Assembly: GCA_963847715.1 (NCBI GenBank)
Contig: CAWKAZ010000012.1
Location: forward strand, 434,001 to 498,000
Source of the DNA: Acidiflorens sp963847715
GTDB lineage: Bacteria > Acidobacteriota > Terriglobia > Terriglobales > Acidobacteriaceae
Direction of reading: 5' to 3'
DNA: 64,000 nucleotides
Positions 36,042 to 45,557 of the stretch are shown piece after piece. Every line of letters starts with the position of its first letter. Position 1 is the first letter of the stretch. The notes under the pieces were generated by a model. That model saw only the letters and a list, made by a program, of their open reading frames with translations, did not search any database and had not been told where the DNA came from. The position numbers and the translations under genes are program-made.

Positions 36042-36821
36042 TTACGTCAGGATGGAGTCGTCGAGCCGTTTGCGGTGAAAGTCGGCGACGTGCTGGACGA
36101 AGGCCATGACCAGCGGATGTGGGTGGCCTTCACGGGACGACAGTTGCGGCTGAAATAACGTGGCGATGAAGAACAGGTGCGCGGGAGATTCGATGGCGCG
36201 GCATTCTTCCTTGGAGCCACGGGCCACGACCGGGAAGCCTGCTTCCATGGCCATCCACTCAAACTCGGGATTCATCTCGTAATTGCAGAAAAACTCCTCG
36301 TCGATCGTTTCCTTGCCGTAAAACGCGGCCAGGTACGAGCCAGGACGCAGCCGGATCTTGGTGATTTTGCCCGAAAGCTTGGGCGCATTCGGATCGCGAT
36401 TCGGAACGGCGCAGGAAACGGGATAGATGACGATGTTCTTGGCGTTCGGATCTTCCTCGGCGGTCGTGGCGTCGGCAACGCCGAGCACGTTGCGGGCGCA
36501 CTCGATGAGCGTGTACTGAAAGCCTCCGCAGGTTCCAAGGAACGGCCGGTCGTGGACGCGGGCAAACTCGATGCCTTTGAGCATGCCGTCAAAGCTCTTG
36601 TAGGGACTGCCGGCCGAGGCCCACAGGCCGTCGAAGGAATCCAGAGTCGCGACCGCGGTTGGTTCGAGCAGCGACGGTGTTGGAACCCAGACCGACTCTA
36701 CCGGGAGTTGGAGTTTCTTCGCCGCGTGCTGGAGCGAATCGTTGGTCGCGTGGTGGGAACGGAACTCAGGATTGAAATCCCCGAGTATCCCGATCCGAAC
36801 GGGTTCGGTCACAGACGACAT
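36042..36821 (-). CDS. CTP synthase-like class I glutamine amidotransferase
   Basis: The 259-residue protein resembles the isolated glutaminase domain of CTP synthase: IGILGDFNPEFRSHHATNDS at the start, the nucleophile elbow PFLGTCGGFQYTLIE (Cys about 97), and the catalytic His/Glu region EGHPHPLVMAFVQHVADFH-like at the C-terminus (ESPAHLFFIATLFQPQLSS). These stand-alone proteins, sometimes called CTP synthase C-terminal region-related, have no proven acceptor. No synthetase partner is nearby. Confidence 0.85.
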   Translation of the reverse strand: MSSVTEPVRIGILGDFNPEFRSHHATNDSLQHAAKKLQLPVESVWVPTPSLLEPTAVATLDSFDGLWASAGSPYKSFDGMLKGIEFARVHDRPFLGTCGGFQYTLIECARNVLGVADATTAEEDPNAKNIVIYPVSCAVPNRDPNAPKLSGKITKIRLRPGSYLAAFYGKETIDEEFFCNYEMNPEFEWMAMEAGFPVVARGSKEECRAIESPAHLFFIATLFQPQLSSREGHPHPLVMAFVQHVADFHRKRLDDSILT

Positions 36822-36869
36822 TCTAAATTAGCGGTTCTCGCTTGGCATTGAGCACTTAGCTACCGGCTT

Positions 36870-37967
36870 CTAGAACAGCTCCATCTGTAACAGCAGCATG
36901 TAGATACCAAGCAAGGTGATGCCCGCGCCTCCCCAGACCATGGCGGCTGATTTCCAAGCCAACGAGCTGACGAATTCCTTTTGACTGCGGAAAGAGATCA
37001 CAAAAGTTGGATCATTTGCGCCCTTCATCAGCACGACTGGTGGAGTGGGATTGGAGCCTGATCCGCTGGTTCCATCTCCATTTTGGAGAACAGGGATCGA
37101 CCCCGATTGGACGCTAAGCGTAGCTGCAGCCAATGGACCTTTTTCGGCCGCCATCGGTTGATAGGAAGCATCCTGGTAGGGAACTCCGGCGGCGGACCAG
37201 GCTTCTGGTTTGGTGATCCCGGCGCGGGTGAGTGCGGCTGCGATTTTCGCTTGCTGGCTCATTTCGTGGGTCGAGGTCGGCGTGGGACCGCTGGAAAGTT
37301 TTATGACTTGCGGAGCGGATGCCGCCACAGAAGAATTAGCCGACGTGAAACTTGCCGTCCCGTAGCTGCGCGGCGTGACCGGGCGCAATTGGACTCCAGG
37401 GTTCTCGGTGAGAGTGCCCGCGATAAAGAGCTCATCATCCGGCTTGATCAGCCGTTCTTCAATGCGCAGGCTGCGGGAGCAGGCGATACCGTGCTGGTTA
37501 AGAAAAGCGTGTACCCGTGGCGGAACGCTATCGAGGTCGGAGGAGAAAAAAGACTTGTCATACTCCTCATGAAAGTCGCGATGCAGGTCAAGATCCGCGC
37601 CCAGCGGCTCGATGAGCAACTGTCCGGTGGAATCATCGACAAAGAAGGGGACGTGGAGGGTCTCGTCGACAACTTTCTCCCATTGCTTCTCTTTGCCCTC
37701 GCGCTGTTGCCACACCTTCGTGTGGTAAAGAAAACATGGCTTGCCGGTGATGGGCGCCGGCATCGTGTAGGGGCCAGTGACCATGCCGTTGATCTCGACC
37801 AGTCCCATGGCGGCGCTGCGAATCTTCGAAGTCGGTGTGCTCAGCAATAGGCGCTTGCGGGCGAGCATGCGAAACCCAACGACGAAGAAGTACAAACCGC
37901 CGGCAATCGCGACCACTGAGAGAACTGTCAGCTGGTTGATCTGCGGGACAAGAAGACAGATGGTCAC
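36870..37967 (-). CDS. GIDE-domain membrane protein
   Basis: The 365-residue protein begins with a hydrophobic helix (VLSVVAIAGGLYFFVVGFRML) and has the GIDE-type domain seen in eukaryotic E3 ligases and bacterial membrane proteins: RSAAMGLVEINGMVTGP then PAPITGKPCFLYHTKVWQ (about 48-85) and RIEERLIKPDDELFIAGTL (about 170-190). A disordered Ser/Pro-rich linker and a final helix (AAMVWGGAGITLLGIYMLLLQ, about 340-360) follow. The bacterial function is unknown; no RING domain is present. Confidence 0.82.
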   Translation of the reverse strand: MTICLLVPQINQLTVLSVVAIAGGLYFFVVGFRMLARKRLLLSTPTSKIRSAAMGLVEINGMVTGPYTMPAPITGKPCFLYHTKVWQQREGKEKQWEKVVDETLHVPFFVDDSTGQLLIEPLGADLDLHRDFHEEYDKSFFSSDLDSVPPRVHAFLNQHGIACSRSLRIEERLIKPDDELFIAGTLTENPGVQLRPVTPRSYGTASFTSANSSVAASAPQVIKLSSGPTPTSTHEMSQQAKIAAALTRAGITKPEAWSAAGVPYQDASYQPMAAEKGPLAAATLSVQSGSIPVLQNGDGTSGSGSNPTPPVVLMKGANDPTFVISFRSQKEFVSSLAWKSAAMVWGGAGITLLGIYMLLLQMELF

Positions 37968-38126
37968 GGCGCGTCCTGGTTGCTCGGATGATCTGCTATG
38001 AGGATAAGAAGAGATCGTCGGAAAACCACGGAGAAAGCGCGGGAATCGTCTTACGGAAGTAACGGTTACTCAGTCCGCGATAGCAGGGCCTAGACGAGGC
38101 AAGCCTCGCCTTTACTCAGATTTTCA

Positions 38127-39290
38127 TCACGCGGTCACCACGCGATCCTTCAAAATGTCGACCACCGCCGCCATGGCGGCATCGACTTCGGCATCGGTGT
38201 TGTAGAAGTGCGGCGAGAACCGGACGCCGGCTTTCGGCCGCCAGTCCACGAGAATATCGCGGGCGAGGAGCACGCGGCTCACCGCTTGAGAATCGGGCAT
38301 ATCAATTGATACGGTGCCGCCGCGCTGTTCGGGATCGCGCGGAGTGTTAACCGGCCATCCGTGCCGGTCGGCAAATTGAATGATGCGCGCAGTCTGACGC
38401 TTGGATTTCTCGCGGATCCTTTCCACGCCAACTTTCTGAATAATATTGATTCCGGGCCGCGCCGCCTCGATCGACGGAATATGCGTGGTGCCGTTCATGA
38501 AGCGAAACGGAGGATCGGCATAGCGGGTGGGTCCAGTAGCGAACTCGAAGGAATTCGCGTGGGCGAACCAGCCGGTAAGCTTTGGTTCGAGTTTCTTGCC
38601 GAGGTCGGGACGGACGTAAAGATAGGCCAGACCGGGACCTCCACACAGCCACTTGAGCACGCCCCCGCAGGCGAAGTCCGCGTTCAGCGCCTGGATATCG
38701 ACAGGAACTGTTCCCAGCGACTGGAAGGTGTCGAGCACGACGTGGGCTCCCACTTTGTGGGCCTTGTCGATGATGGCTTTAGCGTCGTTGATGTAGGAAC
38801 TACGGAAGATGACGTGCGAGATCGGAACAATGAGCGTCTGCTCGTCGATGGCATCGAGCAGGCGCTCGGTCGGAACCGTGATGCCGTCGTCGGTCTTCAC
38901 CATGTGGACGCGAGCACCGTATTGGCGCTGCGCTTCCCAGAAATACATCACCGATGGGAAATTCATGTCACTGTAGACGACTTTATTGCGCGTGCCGGTG
39001 AAGTCGAAGCAGGAAGCAACCACGGCCTGGCAGGTGGTGACGTTCTGGTGCAGGGAGACGGAATCTTTGGGCGCGTTCATCAGGGCGCCGAGTTCGTTGC
39101 CCACCTCCAGCGCAAGCATCCACCAGCGTTCTTCCCATGCCCGAACGCCGCGCGTGGCCCAGACATCGGCATAGGCATGGAGCGCGTCATAAACGGCGCG
39201 GGGCATGGCTCCCAAAGAGTTGGAGATCATGTAGTTGGTACGATCAAGGATCGGAAACTGGGGCCGGTAGTCCAGCAAAGAGTCAGCCAT
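38127..39290 (-). CDS. Class V aminotransferase/cysteine desulfurase-like PLP enzyme
   Basis: The 387-residue enzyme has the fold-type I pattern: HQNVTTCQAVVASCFDFTG (phosphate site), HVVLDTFQSLGTVPVDI (Asp that contacts the pyridine N, about 195) and FACGGVLKWLCGGPGLAYLY (Schiff-base Lys about 229). It is closest to the kynureninase/aminotransferase V group. In HVVLDTFQSLG the Gln-Ser follows the same plan as DxxQxxG in that group. No tryptophan-degradation gene is near, so the substrate is left open. Confidence 0.82.
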   Translation of the reverse strand: MADSLLDYRPQFPILDRTNYMISNSLGAMPRAVYDALHAYADVWATRGVRAWEERWWMLALEVGNELGALMNAPKDSVSLHQNVTTCQAVVASCFDFTGTRNKVVYSDMNFPSVMYFWEAQRQYGARVHMVKTDDGITVPTERLLDAIDEQTLIVPISHVIFRSSYINDAKAIIDKAHKVGAHVVLDTFQSLGTVPVDIQALNADFACGGVLKWLCGGPGLAYLYVRPDLGKKLEPKLTGWFAHANSFEFATGPTRYADPPFRFMNGTTHIPSIEAARPGINIIQKVGVERIREKSKRQTARIIQFADRHGWPVNTPRDPEQRGGTVSIDMPDSQAVSRVLLARDILVDWRPKAGVRFSPHFYNTDAEVDAAMAAVVDILKDRVVTA

Positions 39291-39440
39291 GGGCTTTATT
39301 GTAGTGCCTGTTGGCGAGGTGGCCGAAGCCTGTTTTCACGGACGAACTCAAAAAAAGATTGTCGATTTGTCGATCGGAGTGCACATGCTTCGACGTCCAA
39401 GTAGAGGTCACAATTTCTACCTCAAAAAGGAGACATAACA

Positions 39441-39869
39441 ATGAGAGTCATGGTCATCGTAAAAGCCAACAAGGAATCGGAGGCAGGTGTCATGCCGAAG
39501 GCCCAACTTCTCGCCGAAATGGGGAAATTCAATGAAGAGCTGGTGAAAGCGGGTGTGCTGCTCGCCGCCGACGGTTTACAAGCCAGTTCGAAGGGCAAGC
39601 GGGTTCGGTTTTCGGGGACCAGGAGAACCGTCATCGACGGACCGTTCGCCGAGACGAAGGAACTGATTGCCGGATACTGGATGTGGCAGGTGCGGTCGAT
39701 GGAGGAGGCGGTCGAGTGGGTCAAACGCTGCCCGTGCCCTCACGAAGGCGAGAGTGAAATTGAGATTCGCAAGGTTTTTGAGATCGAGGATTTCGGCGTC
39801 GAATTACCCCCCGAGGTCAAGAAGAGTGAACAACGCGTGCGTGCCAGGCTGAGCGGGCACAAGCGATAG
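39441..39869 (+). CDS. YciI-like DGPF-domain protein (first copy)
   Basis: The 142-residue protein is a YCII/DGPF domain: MRVMVIVKANKESEAGVMP, FNEELVKAGVLLAADGLQ, then VIDGPFAETKELIAGYWMWQ. The DGPF signature marks the family linked to one group of ECF sigma factors. A strong SD (AAAAAGGAG) precedes ATG 39441. It lies just ahead of another copy and of an ECF sigma gene, which supports a functional link of the three. Confidence 0.87.
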   Translation: MRVMVIVKANKESEAGVMPKAQLLAEMGKFNEELVKAGVLLAADGLQASSKGKRVRFSGTRRTVIDGPFAETKELIAGYWMWQVRSMEEAVEWVKRCPCPHEGESEIEIRKVFEIEDFGVELPPEVKKSEQRVRARLSGHKR

Positions 39870-39993
39870 TTAGGGTCAGAAAAAATTTGCTTTCGCTGTC
39901 GATTTTATAGAACGCCGTTCGACGTATGGATAGAAGCCCGGGTAGCCGGGCAGAACACACTCAAAAGACTCAGGATAAATAAGGAGATTCAAA

Positions 39994-40365
39994 ATGCGAT
40001 ACATGATGATCGTTAAGCATTCCGAGAAACAGGGCCCTCCACCTAAATCGCTGATGGATGCTATTGCCAAGTTGGCTGAAGAGGAAGTTAAAGCCGGTAC
40101 GATGCTAGGAAACGGAGGGCTCGGGCCGACAAATCAGGGGGCTCGCGTCCGCCTTTCCGGGGGCCAGGTGACCGTCACCGATGGGCCTTTCACCGAGGCC
40201 AAGGAAGTAATCGGCGGCTACGCACAATTCGAGTTGAAATCGAAGAAAGACGCGGTCGAATCGGCGGTGCGTTTCATGGAGTTGCACAAGAAACACTGGC
40301 CGGGATGGGAAGGCGAAACCGAGGTTCGTCAGATGTACGGTCCGAACGAATTTCCTTGTGAGTAG
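39994..40365 (+). CDS. YciI-like DGPF-domain protein (second copy)
   Basis: The 123-residue protein has MRYMMIVKHSEKQGPPPKSL, EEEVKAGTMLGNGGLGPTNQ and TDGPFTEAKEVIGGYAQFE. It is clearly related to the copy upstream but not a recent duplicate, since the sequences differ widely. It is preceded by AAGGAGATTC. The spacer between the copies has a GCCCGG/GCCGGGC hairpin at about 39938. The sigma gene starts about 60 nt downstream. Confidence 0.87.
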   Translation: MRYMMIVKHSEKQGPPPKSLMDAIAKLAEEEVKAGTMLGNGGLGPTNQGARVRLSGGQVTVTDGPFTEAKEVIGGYAQFELKSKKDAVESAVRFMELHKKHWPGWEGETEVRQMYGPNEFPCE

Positions 40366-40426
40366 CTGAAACTCTCGCTCGGACGGCCTGACGAAGCTCA
40401 CCAATCATCGGCCCGCTTGCGCGATA

Positions 40427-41748
40427 GTGTCAAGAAATGATGTGATCGGTAGTGTGGCGGCTACCGATCTCCATCGCACCATCGACGCAGTCTGGAAGAT
40501 CGAAGCGCCCAGACTGATCGCCGGCCTCACGCGGATCGTGCGCGATGTCGGCCTGGCCGAGGATCTTGCACAAGATGCTCTGGTCGCCGCGCTCGAGCAA
40601 TGGCCGCAGTCGGGCGTCCCGGATAATCCGGGCGCCTGGCTCATGGCCGCCGCCAAACATCGAGCCATCGATCACTTCCGCCGCAATACGCGGCTGGAAC
40701 GCAAACACCAAGAGCTTGGTCGCGAACTGGGTGCGAAGGAGTTGGCCGTGCCCGATCTGGATTCTGCTCTCGACGACAACGTTGGCGACGACCTCTTGCG
40801 GCTACTCTTCATCTCCTGCCATCCTGTGCTTTCCAAGGAAGCTCAAGTGTCTCTGACGCTGCGGCTGCTGGGAGGGCTCACGACAGACGAAATCGCGCGC
40901 GCGTTTCTCGTTCCGGAGCCGACAGTTGCCCAACGCATTGTGCGCGCCAAGCGCACGCTTGCTGAGAAGCGTGTGCCCTTCGAAGTGCCGCGCGGGGCTG
41001 AGCTTGCGGCACGTCTGTCATCAGTTCTTGAAGTTGTCTATCTCATCTTCAACGAGGGTTATGCGGCGACTGCGGGAGACGACTGGATGCGGCCGGCACT
41101 TTGCGAAGAGGCGCTGCGACTGGGACGCATCCTGGCGGAACTTGTGCCCCGAGAACCTGAGGTCCATGGCTTGGCCGCGCTGATGGAGATACAGGCGTCG
41201 CGAGCTAAGGCTCGCGTGGGCCCTTCCGGAGAGCCCATCCTGCTGCTCGAGCAAAACCGCGTGCGCTGGGACCAGTTGCTGATCCATCGAGGTCTCGCGG
41301 CGCTCCAGCGTGCGGAGGAGTTGCATTCGAAAAAGTCGCGTTCGCAAAAAATACCCGCCGCGGCATCAGGTTCTTACGTGTTACAGGCCGAGATTGCCGC
41401 CTGTCACGCGCGAGCGCGCACTCCGGACGAGACGAACTGGCCGCGCATCGCATCGCTCTATGCGGCGCTGGCTGAGTTGGCACCATCGCCAGTTGTCGAG
41501 TTGAATCGCGCGGTCGCAGTGGCAATGGCTTTCGGTCCGGCAGCCGGGCTAGAGATTGTGGATACACTCACGGCGGAGCGCTCGCTCGAAAACTACCATT
41601 TGCTGCCGAGCGTGCGCGGAGATCTCTGAAGAAGCTCAGCCGCATTGACGAAGCTCGCGTCGAGTTCGAGCGCGCCGCATCATTAACGCGAAACGCTCGC
41701 GAGCGCACGCTCCTGCTGGAGCGCGCCCGGGCGTGCTCTCCTGCCTGA
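40427..41748 (+). CDS. DGPF-linked ECF sigma factor with SnoaL-free C-terminal DUF6596 domain (frameshift near the end)
   Basis: Residues about 15-170 form ECF regions 2 and 4: IVRDVGLAEDLAQDALVAAL, AWLMAAAKHRAIDHFRR, then RLLGGLTTDEIARAFLVPEP and AQRIVRAKRTLAEKRVPF. The rest is the long TPR-like C-terminal domain typical of ECF42-type factors: VVYLIFNEGYAAT, LCEEALRLGRILAELVPREPE, and SLYAALAELAPSPVVELNRAVAVAMAFGP. A base is missing near 41625: adding it reads through GDLLKKLSRIDEARVEF to RARACSPA and a stop at 41748, making 441 whole codons. It is probably coupled with the two DGPF genes ahead. The start GTG at 40427 is uncertain; GTG 40442 and 40451 are options. Confidence 0.85.
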
Positions 41749-41754
41749 AATGTC

Positions 41755-43104
41755 TCAGGGAAGACGACGCGTGGATCTCCTGATCACCGCGTAGGCAACG
41801 CTCAAGCCAATCAAAAAAGTCACCCCGCTGATCAGGTTGACGCGGGAATCGAACCAGGTTTTTCCGATTGCGGCTACAACAACGATCAGGCCGACGACCG
41901 ATCCCCACTTGCCGAGCGGCGACCGAGCGGGGATGTCCGCTATTTGGGCTTCCGTGAGCTTACGGCGCAGTTGAATGTGCGCGGCAAGCGAGACGATCCA
42001 CGAAAGCATCATCCCGAAAAACGCTCCACGCAGAATGTACTCGAAGGCCAAGGCGGGCGCCCATCGCTCCAGGATCAGAGCCACGATGATTCCGTACGAG
42101 GACGCCAGTAGCGCCAGCCTCGGTGTGCCCTTGGCGCTAAGGCGTCCGAGAACGGAAGGAGCCCATCCAGTGCGGGCAAGAGAAAATAACATGCGCGACG
42201 AGATGTACAGGGCGGCGTTCGCCCCGGAGAGCGCGGCCGTGAGCACTACGAAGTTCATGAAATGCGCCGCGCCAGGAAAGTTGACCAACCGGAAGACAGT
42301 GACGAATGGACTTTCCGTAACGCCAGCTCGGTTCCAGGGCATCACACCGACAAGAATTACGATGGCCCCAAGATAAAGGAAGGTCAGGGTAAGAAACGTC
42401 CTGCGGACAGCGCTCGCAATAGCTTTAGCGGAACTCGATTCGCCGGAGGCGACGGCCACAAACTCCACTCCACCGAAAGTATAAATCGCGAAGGTGATCG
42501 CCAACAGCGGTGCTGCAGGTCCGAGAGGAAAGAAACCGCCGTGAGCGGTGAATTGAGATGCGGCTCGGCCAGTCAGAAGCAGAACGGCTCCCAACAAAAT
42601 AAAAACAGCAATGACCGCCACCTTGATCATCGCGAACCAGAATTCGAAGCGTCCGTAACTGTGAACCGAGAGAAAGTTGATCGCGAGAAGAAAGGCGGAA
42701 AAAACAAAGACCCAGACAATGGCCGGCACTCGCGGAAACCAGAGCTGCATGTAGGTGGCCGACGCAACCATCTCGGCTCCAATGGAGACGGCGATAGCCA
42801 GCCAGTATCCGGCGCGCGAAATAAAGCCGGCCCACTGGTTCAGATAAATGTCACCGTAGACGCCAAACGACCCAGCTGCCGGGTGCATGCTGGCCAGTTC
42901 GCCGAGAGCGAGAGCGACCGTCCAGCTGATGAAAGCGGCGAGTACGAAGCTGAGAATGACGGCGGGCCCGGCGAGTTCGATGGCGGCTGCCGTGCCAAGG
43001 AGCAGTCCAGTGCCGATCGAGCCGCCAACCGCGACCATGGTCATCTGACCAGCGGTGAGCTGGTGGCGAAGGCCGGACTCGGAGTTGTCGTTCGGTGCGG
43101 ACAT
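41755..43104 (-). CDS. Amino acid permease (APC superfamily)
   Basis: The 449-residue protein has about 12 helices. The APC substrate-binding signature MVAVGGSIGTGLLLGTAAAIELAGPAVILSF lies in helix 1 (about 19-50), with the GSIGTGL unwound turn, and a further conserved stretch is FGGVEFVAVASGESS in helix 6. It is a proton- or Na-coupled amino acid importer of the AAT/GABA-permease type. The ATG at 43104 is in a divergent position with the ECF sigma region. The substrate cannot be stated. Confidence 0.88.
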   Translation of the reverse strand: MSAPNDNSESGLRHQLTAGQMTMVAVGGSIGTGLLLGTAAAIELAGPAVILSFVLAAFISWTVALALGELASMHPAAGSFGVYGDIYLNQWAGFISRAGYWLAIAVSIGAEMVASATYMQLWFPRVPAIVWVFVFSAFLLAINFLSVHSYGRFEFWFAMIKVAVIAVFILLGAVLLLTGRAASQFTAHGGFFPLGPAAPLLAITFAIYTFGGVEFVAVASGESSSAKAIASAVRRTFLTLTFLYLGAIVILVGVMPWNRAGVTESPFVTVFRLVNFPGAAHFMNFVVLTAALSGANAALYISSRMLFSLARTGWAPSVLGRLSAKGTPRLALLASSYGIIVALILERWAPALAFEYILRGAFFGMMLSWIVSLAAHIQLRRKLTEAQIADIPARSPLGKWGSVVGLIVVVAAIGKTWFDSRVNLISGVTFLIGLSVAYAVIRRSTRRLP

Positions 43105-43160
43105 GAGGGCTCGTATTCGTATATCAGAAGCGGAAGGGAACCGGTTGGAGAAAAGACTGA

Positions 43161-45325
43161 CTAGGCCTTCGCGGCCGTAGAGTTTGGAGGCTGAGTGTCA
43201 GCGACGAAATCTGGTTCGGGTGTAGCGGCGGCGGGGCGTGCGGTGACGACGCGATCGCGTCCGGCGCGCTTCGCTTCGAAAAGCGCGTCGTCGGCGAACT
43301 TGAGGAGGAGGTCGACGCGATCCGTGGTTTCGTCGAACGCCGCGACACCGATCGAAACGGTGAGCGGACCGCTGGCTCTGACTGTTGCGTGGTGGCGGGT
43401 GCCTCGCGCAGACGCTTGCGGATCTCATCGGCACGCAGAGTCGCCTGATGCAGGGAGCACTCGGGCAGAATTAGGGTGAACTCCTCCCCGCCGTAGCGGC
43501 AGGCAACATCTTCCGCACGGACGCAACGCAACAGCGTCTCGCCGACAGTCGCCAGAGCCTTATCTCCGGCGGCATGTCCGAAGGTGTCGTTGTAGCGTTT
43601 GAAATGGTCAAGATCGAGCATCATGACGGCGAGCGGACGTTGTTTGCGACGAGCAGAATGAAGTTCGCGTTCCAGAAATTCCTGCATGTAGCGGCGGTTG
43701 TATAAACCGGTCAGCGGGTCGCGGACAGCCTGTGACCGGAGCGCTTCCCGCAGGCTGAGGTTGGCGACCGAAACAGCGACATGTTCGGCGGCGGCTGCTG
43801 CGAGATGGCGGCGCCGGGCAAAGCTGTTGGCCGCAGCTTCCGCATCGAGCGTCGCGGACAGCGGAGTCTCATCGTTCTGGATGGCGAGCGTCCCAATGGC
43901 TTCGCCGTTGGCGATGAGTGGAATGCATACCGAGGCACCATCTCCGGCCATGTGTGCGCAGCGGGTGGAAGAACTTCCCTGAGGATGAGAATGAGTACAT
44001 CCACGGCGAAGCGCCCAACAATCTTGAGGAGAAAAAAGTTGATCGGCCGGACAATTCATGCCCCATTCAACGACCGACTCGACCCGGTTCTTGGAGGCAC
44101 TGACGAGCGCGACACTTCCGGAGGCGCCGGGAAACAGACGGCGGAAGCGGTCCGGGATCAATCGAAAGACTTCCTCCCTGGACGAGCAGGCCTGGAGCAA
44201 ACTGGCGAGTTCGCTGATTTGCGTGATCTCGTCCGTTTGCCGGCGGGAATCCTCGAGCAGGCTTCCGACCTGCTGATTTGAGGTAACCAGTTGTTTCTGC
44301 GCGGCCTTGCGTTCCGCGATTTCCTGCTGCTGGCGGAACTGAGTCAGGGCCAGGCGGAAAGTGAAGGCCACCAGGGATGCCGCGATTGCTGTGTTGGTGA
44401 GCACTTCTCCGTACGCCTGTTTCCAACGGTCTGTCAGGAGAGCGACGCAGGAAAGCATGGCGACCAACACTAGGTTCGTGCCTAGAAAACCGAGAAAATT
44501 AGTCGGTTCGGGCACTGAGGAAGGTTCAGACGATGGTTTCCAGGAGAGAGCAAGAAGGCCGGCCGCCGCCGGCGGGATTGCCCAGCCGAGGTTGAACCAT
44601 GCCGAGGCGGCTTCGTAATGGCGTTGGTCGATCCAGTCGCCAACGCAGGTTGCGACGGCGCATATAAGAAGAAAGTAGACGAGGCGAAGAAGAGCGGCGC
44701 GAGTGCCGGGAATGCGAGCGAACTGCAAACGAATGAAGGCCGCGACCAGGAGAAGCACGCTTTGTGCGTCGCTGACGATAACATCATGCCGGAGAGCCTC
44801 GGCGGGCGACATCGTACGGACAGGCAGAAACACGAAGGCGGAATAGATAAGTCCGACAACAATGGCAATCTGAAAGAAATCGAGGACGATTTCCGCCTGT
44901 ACTCGTTCGCGTCCGTAGGTGTCCGGCAGGAAGAGCATCATCAGAATCGGAGCACCGTAGAGGCAGTAGAGCAGGTTGCGAGTGGGATCCGAGAGCGTCG
45001 TTACCCCAAATACCGTGTCGAAAACCTGGAACGCCGTGGGAACCAGCAAAACTCCGAGGTTAACGGTAAACAGAAACCAGAACAGGGCGGTAATGCCTTG
45101 TGCGCGGCGAAAAGCGACCCAGCTGCAAAAGAGGGAAATCAGGCAATCAAGAACGAGGATTGACAAGGCAACGCTAAGCCCCTCTCGTCCGGTTCCGAGA
45201 AGCAGGAACCCCATCGCTTGCCCCGCGAGCAGTAGGGCGAAGAGCAGGGCCACGAGCGATGTCTGGCGGCTGCTTGCTAGCGCGCGTATGCGGCCACCGT
45301 TGTCGAAATTGACTGCGTTGCTCAT
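43161..45325 (-). CDS. Membrane diguanylate cyclase with GAF domain (one-base frameshift near the end)
   Basis: About nine N-terminal helices (to residue 325) lead to a coiled coil (QQQEIAERKAAQKQLVTSNQ), then a GAF domain (about 375-530) with a Cys/His cluster (CPADQLFSPQDCWALRRGC, then HSHP and RCAH). The GGDEF domain has VRDPLTGLYNRRYMQEFLER and the active loop CRYGGEEFTLILPE. A base is missing near 43384; with it the end reads TVRASGPLTVSIGVAAFDET, then LLLKFADDALFEAKRAGRDR, and stops at 43161, giving 722 codons. The GGEEF loop is intact, so it should make cyclic di-GMP. It is divergent from the TPR-GGDEF gene. Confidence 0.85.
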
Positions 45326-45497
45326 TAATAGATCAGAAGCCTAATCGATAAGAGACACGTCGAACCCAACACATTCAAGATCGGCACATCGAGGCAGAAA
45401 CTCCAGTGCTCATGCTTCTTCGGCCATTCTTCGTTCTGAAGTCTGAAGAGGGATTGGCCCTTCATGACTTTCGTAATCGCGAAGCGGGCGAAGCGCG

Positions 45498-45526
45498 TTG
45501 CTGGGGCGAGGGGCGACTCCTAGAAT
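45498..45526 (+). promoter_or_regulatory. Promoter for the TPR-GGDEF gene
   Basis: TTGCTG (45498-45503) and TAGAAT (45521-45526) are separated by 17 bases, with the ATG at 45558 about 31 nt downstream. Confidence 0.5.
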
Positions 45527-45557
45527 CGGACTGGGGATCTCTATCCCCGCACCATCC

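Noticed and set aside
36042..36821. CTP synthase (pyrG)
   Set aside because: Only the amidotransferase part is present, 259 residues; the synthetase domain is absent.
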